Part shown: piece after piece, positions 56,751 through 64,000 of the stretch | Position numbering within the stretch: the stretch's first letter is position 1 | Layout of the letters: each line of letters starts with the position of its first letter | From: Allomyces macrogynus ATCC 38327 | Lineage: Eukaryota > Blastocladiomycota > Blastocladiomycetes > Blastocladiales > Blastocladiaceae | Direction of reading: 5' to 3' | Assembly: GCA_000151295.1 (NCBI GenBank) | Contig: GG745350.1 | Location: 380,464 to 444,463 of the forward strand | DNA length: 64,000 bases | Notes under the pieces: generated by a model | Databases searched by the model: none | Told to the model about the DNA's origin: nothing | The model's input: only the letters and a program-made list of their open reading frames with translations | Position numbers and translations under genes: made by a program

Positions 56751-56953
56751 TGCAGCGACGGTGCATCGGAGTTCTGCAGCCCCTTTGCTCTTGGCGCGGT
56801 CACGTGTGGATCGGCTTTGCTGTTGTGTTGCTTGACGTGTGCCGCCGTTCGCGGCGTTCAAGTCGACTTGGCCGCGCGGCCGCTTCAACTGCGACGCTAA
56901 GATCTCCCCAAGACCTCCAATACAACCAGCACCCACCAGCAACCGCCCGCACC

Positions 56954-59427
56954 ATGTCCGCCGACGAGCACCCGGCCAGCACATCCGCGCAGGACGACCT
57001 CGCCATCACCACCGCCGCTTCGTCGCCCGAGCCCGCGGCGCCGCTCGAACCGGCCCTCGCCACGATCACCATCACCACGGCCACCTCGGACCCGCGCGCA
57101 TCGAGCTCTGGCGCGGCGTCACCTGCGCTCGCGACCGCCGGCTCGGCCCCGTCATCACGCGCGGCATCACCGCTGCCTCCACCGAGCCCGTCGCGCGCGC
57201 GCGTGCCGCACCCGAACGTGCTCGAGGCCGCCTCGGACTTGCTCGAGCGCATCGACCCGGAAGTCAGCCATCACGTGCGCGAAATGGGCTGGACGATTCT
57301 CGAGAGATTCTCGCGCGTAACGCGCGCGTCGCGCGAGACGGCGTGTACGCTCTCGGTTTCCCGGCTCACGGCTTGCTAAACGCCATGTATCTTATCTGAA
57401 ACAATTTGAACGGGTTAGCCGTCGTCCTCGACCACCCGCTCACGCGCCCGCTCCTGCCGGTTCTCCCGCGCGACGTCCAGGCGCTGGCCGCCACGTACCG
57501 CCCAGCCGACCACCACGGGTCGGCACTCGAGGAAATGCTCCGCGAAGTACCCGGTGCGTCGCTCTACCTCGCGCAGTGGCTCAGTAACCGCGTGATTGGG
57601 TCGGGTGTCGGGCCGCATGGGCAGGCCGCGACCGAGACGCACGATGTCTGGCCCGATGGCGAAGAAACGACGGCATTTGGCGATTTTGAGATCTTGTCGG
57701 TGCGTGCTCGTGATCGCTCGCTTCCGTGAGTGCCGGATCGACGACTGACCGCATCGGATCAATGTAGAACGAGTTGTCACTGCCCAAGCCCGAGGCCAAG
57801 CGCGACCCAAAGTACACTCTCACGGCCGCGTTGTGGGTGCAGTACCTGACGTCCAACTTCAAGCAGTCGATCCCGCTGGACCCGCCGGGCGAGGCCGAGG
57901 GCAGTGGTTCTGACGGCGCCGACTCGGAGGGCGACGACGTGCCGAGCATCACGGACGTGATTGACGAGATCAAGATGCGCATCTACTATGGGGTGCGTCT
58001 CGCTTGGTTTTACCTCTCTCGGTGCCCGCTTCGGATTGTTGACGAAGTTGGAACGACGATAGGGCATCGATCCGGACGTGCGGCCGCAAGTGTGGAAATT
58101 TCTGCTCGGATACCTGCCGTGGGGGTCGACGCAGGAGGAGCAGGATGCGATTGTTGCCAAGAAGCGGTATGTGTTGCTCTCGCATCGCATCCATGACAGC
58201 AATCGGCTGACCGCCGCCGCTCTCTCCTTTAGCGCCGAGTTCGAGCGTCTCCAGTCGACGTGGCAAGCGCTCACGCAAGACTCGGTCCCAACTGCCGTTT
58301 GGGACGAATGGGAAGACCGGCGCAGCCGGATTGTCAAGGACGTCGTCCGCACGGACCGGCACCATCCGTTCTTTGAGCCAACGACGCCCAAGTCGCTGAG
58401 CCGCGAGGACGTTTCCGCCGAGGGGGAGGGCGGCGAGGAGCCCATGACCAACCAGCTCGAGGAAGAGATCTTGCTCAGCGGCGAGACCGATTCGCCGGCG
58501 ACGCAGCGCATCAACCGCAACTTGATCAAGTTGACGCATGTGCTCATGACGTACGTGCAGTATCTGAACGAGATTGACCGCGGCGAGCTCGGGTACGTGC
58601 AGGGCATGTCGGACCTGTGCTCGGTCGTGTTGATGTTGCAGGATGGCGATGAAGCCGATGCGTTTTGGTGTTTTGTTGGGTTGATGGAGCGGCTGGTACG
58701 TTTTGATTCCCTTCCTCGTCCGCGCGTGCTGAGCAACGAACTGACGAGTCGATTTGTACTACCGAAACAGCACCCAAACTTCCACTTCAACCAGCAGGCC
58801 ATGCACCACCAGCTATCGACGCTGCGCAGTATGATCCAGTTTGTCGACTTCCCGCTCTTCAAGCACCTGAGCCAGTGCGACGCGCTCAACATGTTCTTCG
58901 GTTCGTTTCGCACCTCATCCACCGCTCTTCCTCGCTTTACCCTCGCTCACTCAACACCTTCCTCTCCGCCCAATCTAGTCTTCCGCTGGCTCCTGATCTG
59001 GTTCAAGCGCGAATTCTCGATCCCAGACGTGCTCTCCATCTGGGAAACCTGTCTCGTCGAAGTGTCCTCGGGTGAATACCAACTGTTCGTCGCGCTCGGC
59101 ATGCTCGAACTCGTGCGGGACCAACTGCTCGAATTGGGCGGGTTTGACGTGATCTTGAAATTCACCAACGAGTTGTCGGAAAACATGCCGTGCCAAGAGG
59201 TGCTTGCCAAGGCCGAGGATGTGTATCGCGTGTTTGAGAACAAGATGCGGTGCGTCGATGCCGCGGTCAAGGGCGGAGGAGAAGGTTCGTCTAGGGTGAG
59301 TGCGGTTGATATTGAGCTGGGTAAGGGGTTGCGGTGGCTCGCTCGCGGGATGGACCCGGACCGGAAGCGGCGCGGGTCGAGGGCGGTTGCGGCGCGGAGT
59401 GAGACGTCGGCGGAGCGCGGCGAGTAA
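56954..59427 (+). CDS. GYP7: Rab GTPase-activating protein, TBC domain (GYP7/TBC1D15 type)
   Basis: Stimulates GTP hydrolysis by Rab7/Ypt7-class GTPases. The start at 56954 gives MSADEHPASTSAQDD and an Ala/Ser/Pro-rich leader. GYP7-specific N-terminal motifs follow: MGWTILERFSRVTRASRETA, an intron (about 57344-57418), VVLDHPLTRPLLPVLP, and FGDFEILS. After two more introns comes the catalytic TBC domain: the arginine-finger segment GIDPDVRPQVWKFLLGYLP, DVVRTDRHHPFF (IxxDxxR) and the glutamine finger GYVQGMSDL. Later blocks are FWCFVGLMERL, HPNFHFNQQAMHHQLSTLRS, FRWLLIWFKREF and LSIWETCLVE. At least five introns are needed. Both catalytic fingers are intact. The stop is at 59425-59427. Confidence 0.92.
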
Positions 59428-59544
59428 GGATGGGGAGGAGTGAGGATAGAGGGAGGGAGGAGCGTCCTGGGTTTGAGGTGGGGACGCGGGTGCAGCTGAC
59501 AATGAAAATATTTTTACCGAACAATGTGGAACCGCACAAATTAG

Positions 59545-60235
59545 TATCGGTGCTCCCCACAGGCGCACGGCTAGCCTTTGGCTCATTTCGCACGACCTCC
59601 TCCAGGGTATCGCGCAGCAGCGGGAAGGCATTGCTGCCTGCAATCGCTCATACTGACGCTCTCGCGTGGCGGATGCCGCGGTGGATGTTGCTGCTCGCTG
59701 GTGCGACACATCGTGCTTGATGGCTGTTGCCTTTTGTTGCCACGGCCGCTACATATACCAATGCGCGGCGCTCGGTCCGCTCGGGACTGACCCGTTTGCG
59801 GCGCTCGCGGATACCGCGCACCCGGCTGCACCAGCATGACCAGGGGCAGATGCGCCAGCAGCAACAGTAGGCGCGGCAGGCGCAGTACGCGCTCTGTTCG
59901 TACGTGGCACCGGCGTCGCAGCAGTACTAGGACCAAGCGCCATCATGAAGGCGGCAATACCACGTGCTTGTACCACCGCTCCCGCAACCGCCGCTTCCAC
60001 AGCCGCAACAGCCGCAACAGCAACAAGGGAACGGCACGTACCCCCGCCCGCGCCCTTGCCCGAACCTGTCACGTTCGCGTATCCGACCGGCACCGCGCCA
60101 CCGAGGAGTTCCACCTACCCGCACGACGTGACGGGGCGGTACCACCCAAACGCGATACACTCGGACGGGCCCCGTGCCGCTCGTGACGGTGCCGGCACAG
60201 GGCTGGCACCCGTGGCGACGCCGTGTGCCGCCTAG
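59545..60235 (+). other. Coding-like frame interrupted by two in-frame TGA codons
   Basis: One + strand frame reads naturally through SLWLISHDLLQGIAQQREGI, TGA (about 59650), ARWCDTSCLMAVAFCCHGRY and IYQCAALGPLGTDPFAALAD, TGA (59837-59839), and then an Ala/Thr/Pro-rich tail. The tail ends AARDGAGTGLAPVATPCAA at the TAG at 60233-60235. Codon third positions are GC-biased, as in real genes here. No GT-AG introns remove the stops cleanly. The peptide is not recognised. It may be a decayed gene, or exons of a gene I cannot assemble; the opposite strand also has an open, Ala-rich frame (60114-59749). Confidence 0.3.
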
Positions 60236-60736
60236 TGAACGCGGCATCGAATGTATTGGTTTGTATGGATTGTGTTAGAGTCGTTTGTCGTTGATTTGTG
60301 TGTTCTTTTGCGTGCGCTTGTACGAGTCACACCAATTACCCCGTGTTCGAGTACCACGCTCACTTTTTCTTTTTAGTGCCCTGGTAATTTTTTGGTTGGT
60401 TTGGTTGGAATGTGGGTTTGGAGGAGGATTCGGTTGTTGACACCCACGTCTTCCACGCTGCTTGACGACGCTGATGCAAGAGAAAAGATGCGTCATTCAT
60501 GTTGACGCCATGAAAGTCGACTTTACTCAAGGAGGCCGGGCTGTGACAACGATTGTCTGATGGTGTGGAAACATTCTGCTGTAGGTATGTAATGGTTTTT
60601 CCGCCTAATCTTCCCAGTCGCGGCGTGAACGTCTCGGACCAGAAACGGCCAGATCTCCCGTCCCGCTGCGACAGCAGTCGCTCACGCATGGTAGGCCAGA
60701 GCGTGTTGAATTGAATGATTTGAACAAACTATATTT
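60236..60736. other. Convergent spacer, AT-richer
   Basis: Lies between the 59.5-60.2 kb tract and the 3' end of the Cys/His-repeat gene. Nothing recognised. Confidence 0.4.
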
Positions 60737-63592
60737 TCAACAGTTGTGGTCGCGGTCGCAGACCGCCTTTTCCAGGTCGCATGCTTGGTGATTGTGCCAC
60801 ATTTTGCACTCTGCACCCTCACGCTTGTCACAAATGACCTTTTTCTTGCACTCGTAGCAAGTCGTGTAGTCGCAGAACTCCTCGTCACAGCCGTGCCGGC
60901 CGTTCTCACCATGGAAGAGGTGGGCGTCAAAGAGCACGCATGGTTTCCCACATCCACACTTTCCAGGAAAATGGCGTCCAGAATGATCCGAGCACAAATG
61001 GACTTGACCATGACGGCTACCGACTTTGGAACATGGCTGATCGCACCCGAGGCACTTGGCGTCGCAGCAGCGCTTGCAGTCGTGGTCGGCCACTTGATCA
61101 AACACGCATGCGCATCGTCCAGAGTACACGGCCAGTCACCGCACTGGGCACAGATCCCGCGACACGCACCACGAATCTTGTGCTGCTCACAATGATGGTC
61201 ATCGCCATGCCCAGCACGCCCGCGAGCACGGGGCAAATTGCAAGCGCGGCATGTTGCTGATGGACAGCATTGGCGGCAATCGTGCTCAGCGACACCGTCT
61301 AGCTCTTCATGAGCGTCCTTTAAGGTGCAAAACGCGCCACAATGCGTGCATTTCCCATCGCACATGCCACGGACTTTGTGCTGCTCGCATCGATGCTCTG
61401 AGCCATGCTTCCCACGTAAACAATCGCACGGTTGCTGGCACGCTTGGCAGGTATCGGTGCAGCATTGGCGGCAATCGTGCTTGGCGACACCATCCAACAC
61501 ATCATGAACGTCTTTCAAAGCACAAGGTGCGCTGCTGCAATTCTCGCAGGTCGCGTCACACGAGCCGCGGATCTTGTGCTGCTCACATCGGTGGTCGTCG
61601 CCATGCTTGGCGCGTCCACGCACACATGGCGACTCACAAGCGCGACATGCCGCTGATGGGCAGCATTGGCGACAATCGTGCTCAGTGACACCATCCAACG
61701 CAGCATGAGCATCCTTCAAGGTACAGAAGGCGCCGCAACGCTTGCACTTTCCGTCGCACGTGCCACGGACCTTGTGCTGCACGCATCGGTGCTCTTGGCC
61801 ATGCCTCCCACGCACGCTCGCACAAGGCGCTTGACAAACGCGGCAATCTGACTTGCAGCAACGGCGGCAGTCATGGTCGTCAAGGGCATCCAAAACAGGG
61901 TGCACATCCATGAGCGTGCAGGACATGCCGCAGCGCGTGCACAGCTCGTGGCAAACAGTGCGCATTTCTTCGTCATGGCGCGCGCATCGGTGTTTGTCTT
62001 TGTGGTTTCCACGCATTCCCGTGCACGGCTTTTTGCAAGCAGGGCACGGCAAATCGCAGCATTGGCCACAGTCATGGTCGCCACAACCATCAAGTAGGGC
62101 ATGCACGTCCTTGAGTTCGCATTGACGGCCGCAGTGCTTGCACTTGCTGTTGCACACGGCGCGCTTACTTTCGGCGTGGTTTTCACACCGGTGGTCTTTA
62201 TCCTCATGCTCACGTTCGCCAACACACTTTGAGTCGCACGCGCAACATGGCGACTGGCAACAGCGGTGGCAATCGTGGTCGGCAATGCCGTCCAGGATCT
62301 CGTGCGCATCCTTGCGTGCACACTGGTGGCCAAAGTCATACGTGCAAGTGCCATCGCACACGCCGCGCTGTTCCTCGACATGAGCCATGCAGCGGTGGTC
62401 GTCTCCATCATCGCCTCGAACCCCAGCGCAAATCCCAGTGCACGCGCGACATTTTTCGGTACAGCATTTGCTGCAATCATGGACAATCGCCGCTTCTTGA
62501 TGCGCGTCGCCGCCATTTTCACGCCGCTCGATATGGCCATGTGCTGCCGCGAGACACAAATGGCCTGGTTGCATTGCCCACACACACACTCGCACTGAGC
62601 CACGAGCAGCTTAACCTTGTCAGCATCCTTGACAACGAGCTCCTTGAAAAACGCCTCCATGGCGCTATTGCCCCCGGAGAAGGCGGTAATGGCCTCGTTC
62701 ATCGTCTTGTCCACAGTGTTGCGCAGAACGGGCGGCGCGTCCTTTTCGACGTGTGCCCAAATCGCGTCAATCTGAACCCGATACTTGTTGCGCAGCATTT
62801 CCTCCATGGCACCTGGGAAGAGTGCCGACTGAGCGCGCTCGAGGCTGCTGGGGTCGTTGATTTGGTCGGCCAAATCAGCCAACTGCTTTGCAAAGTCTTC
62901 ATTGATGGAGCGTGCACGCATGCAGAAACGACTCCCAATCATGTTGCTTTTGGGGGGCCGGCCCAGACACTTGATGAGGGCGCTGCGGAGCGCTGTGACT
63001 TGGTGGTTGGTGGCCCGAGCTACCTCGTCTTCCATGAGTCTTTCACAGCGCAAAGCGCCATATCGATCCCGCGCGTGGTGCGGTCAACATCGTCGGCAGT
63101 GGCAATTCCCGCACCAAATAGAGCGTTCAGCAGTGAGGACTTGCCTCCCTTTTGCTCGCCGTAAATAGCCAAAATGGGCGCCTAGTCGGCGACAAGGAGG
63201 GAAGTCAAATCTCAACAACTCGCACCCAGCAAAGCGCGAGGCCGTTGCTTTGGATTTCAGCAATTTGCAAGCAACAATGAACGACGGTCCTGGTTCTGGA
63301 ATCGTTTGGTGCCCAAAGACGCACGCAAAATGGTGCAGATGTTTCAGTGAATTTCTGTCCCCTTTCTAAACAACAGATCTGGCCTCATCGACACCGCAGC
63401 AATAACGCAAGGGCACAGCTCGAGACGATGCCGAGCGTGCGACGCCAGCACCAAGTGCACAAATCTGGTGTGCCCAGCCATAAATACATGTTCCAACAAA
63501 CGGCCACAATCCCATTCGATGCAACAGTTTCCCATCTGCAGCACCAAGTTTGTGCAAAACACCCAAGACGTACAGGTTGCCGATCGACGCAC
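60737..63592 (-). CDS. Protein with truncated P-loop GTPase domain and nine Cys/His repeats; several frameshifts
   Basis: The upstream boundary is uncertain; the first ATG in the leading frame is at 63535 (MGNCCIEWDCGRLLEHVF). The exon then reads RFVHLVLASHARHRLELC and, after a one-base frame change in a GGGG run near 63362, KFTETSAPFCVRLWAPNDSR. An intron ends at ctag|GCG (63181). Next come a P-loop (IYGEQKGGKSSLLNALFGAG) and TTRGID, resembling dynamin/GBP-type large GTPases, but no DxxG or NKxD follows; the frame shifts near 63045 straight into a helical region. From 62600 to 60737 there are nine Cys/His repeats of about 67 residues. Further one-base shifts occur near 62508 (an AAAA run) and 61105. 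The gene is either a pseudogene or carries consensus errors. Function is unknown. Confidence 0.6.
60780..62520 (-). repeat. Nine tandem repeats of about 200 bp encoding 67-residue Cys/His modules
   Basis: Each unit carries the pattern [KMD]D[AV]H-x3-LDG-x3-HDC-x2-CC-x4-C-x2-C-x3-C...R-x2-HG-x2-HRC-x2-H...C-x3-C-x2-C, for example KDAHAALDGVTEHDCRQCC. Units begin near DAHQEAAIVHDC, KDAHEILDG, KDVHALLDG, MDVHPVLDA, KDAHAALDG, KDVHDVLDG, KDAHEELDG, DDAHAC and the degenerate FDAHLFHG. About a dozen Cys/His per unit suggests several zinc ions bound per module. I do not recognise the module as a named family. Confidence 0.8.
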
Positions 63593-64000
63593 GGTCGGTG
63601 CATTAGAGAAGAGCCGATCGATTCACAATGGATTTGTTCTCAACATCGTGCTGGCGAAGCGATACGTGGGCAGCGTCAAGCACAACCAAGCGTCAAGGAT
63701 ACGAGCGTCTCATTGCAGTCAACTTTGTCAACATAAAGCCAGCAAAATGAAGTGCGTTGTGCGCAGTTTGCATGCTCAGCGCGCCATGTCAGAGACTCCA
63801 CCAAGTGTATTCTACCGCGCTCGATTGTCTCAGTGCGCTTTACTTCCGCTAAAATCACACCAGCCGTGAAGCCGATCCCCCAGCGGAGAAAAAATACACA
63901 CTTGTGGTTTCTTGAAGAGAAACAATGGGTTGCGGGGGGCGGTGGTGGTTATGGGTGCGGTGGGTGTTTCGCGTGACCAGTTGCGAGGGATATTCTGGTT
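63593..64000. other. Right edge, unresolved
   Basis: Could hold the 5' exons or promoter of the Cys/His-repeat gene. The - strand frame 63858-63676 has moderately natural composition but no recognisable motif. Confidence 0.3.

Noticed and set aside
1..64000. CRISPR arrays, bacterial operons, insertion sequences, tRNA or rRNA genes
   Set aside because: No direct-repeat/spacer pattern, transposase, terminal inverted repeats, cloverleaf or rRNA-like sequence was seen. Spliceosomal introns mark the window as eukaryotic.

Overview
This window is nuclear DNA from a GC-rich, gene-dense eukaryote with many short GT-AG introns, one of them only 25 nt. The gene set points to a fungus or close relative: a GYP7-type RabGAP, a Bcy1-type PKA regulatory subunit, a Dnf-type P4-ATPase, Gid8, Naf1, Pse1/importin-5, Atx1 and a CAP10-family (GT90) glycosyltransferase. 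The GC bias, Sel1-repeat pseudokinase, PHD-bearing TAF3-like protein and degenerate F-box/LRR-like loci suggest an early-diverging zoosporic fungus, for example Blastocladiomycota. That placement is inference only.

Layout, left to right. (1-6177, +) The 3' part of a giant protein with a beta-rich N-terminal half, a Cys/His TRAF-like zinc-finger array and an ILEI-like C-terminus. (6.5-9.8 kb, -) An RPUSD2/PUS9-type tRNA pseudouridine synthase and the complex I assembly factor NDUFAF1/CIA30. (9.9-17.2 kb, +) A GT90 membrane glycosyltransferase interrupted by one in-frame TGA, then a pseudokinase/Sel1 protein. (17.2-21.5 kb) A mostly non-coding stretch with one poorly resolved membrane-protein gene. 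(21.5-23.4 kb, +) A frame-broken MSS1/MnmE tRNA-modification GTPase. (23.5-32.0 kb, -) A P4-ATPase flippase and NAF1. (32.4-36.1 kb, +) A tandem duplication of a small four-helix membrane protein that carries promoter and 3' end along. (36.1-38.7 kb) Apparently empty DNA.

(38.7-43.9 kb) A small single-pass membrane protein (+), a TAF3-like BTP/PHD protein (-) and the PKA regulatory subunit (-). (44.6-47.3 kb) GID8 (+), head-to-head with the PKA subunit, then a sugar-porter-type MFS transporter (-). (48.1-54.0 kb, +) Importin-5, ATX1 and a DNAJC17-like J/RRM splicing factor. (54.3-56.8 kb, -) Two broken F-box/LRR-like pieces. (57.0-59.4 kb, +) A GYP7/TBC1D15 RabGAP. (59.5-60.2 kb, +) A coding-like tract with in-frame TGAs. 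(60.7-63.6 kb, -) A protein with a truncated P-loop GTPase domain and nine Cys/His repeats of about 67 residues, broken by several single-base frameshifts.

Most intact genes are conserved housekeeping functions with no operon-like logic. The unusual material is the two giant Cys/His-rich proteins at the window ends, the tandem membrane-protein pair, and a group of loci with single-base frameshifts. Some of these shifts lie at homopolymers, so they may be real decay or residual assembly error. All exon boundaries were read by eye from frame continuity and GT/AG signals.
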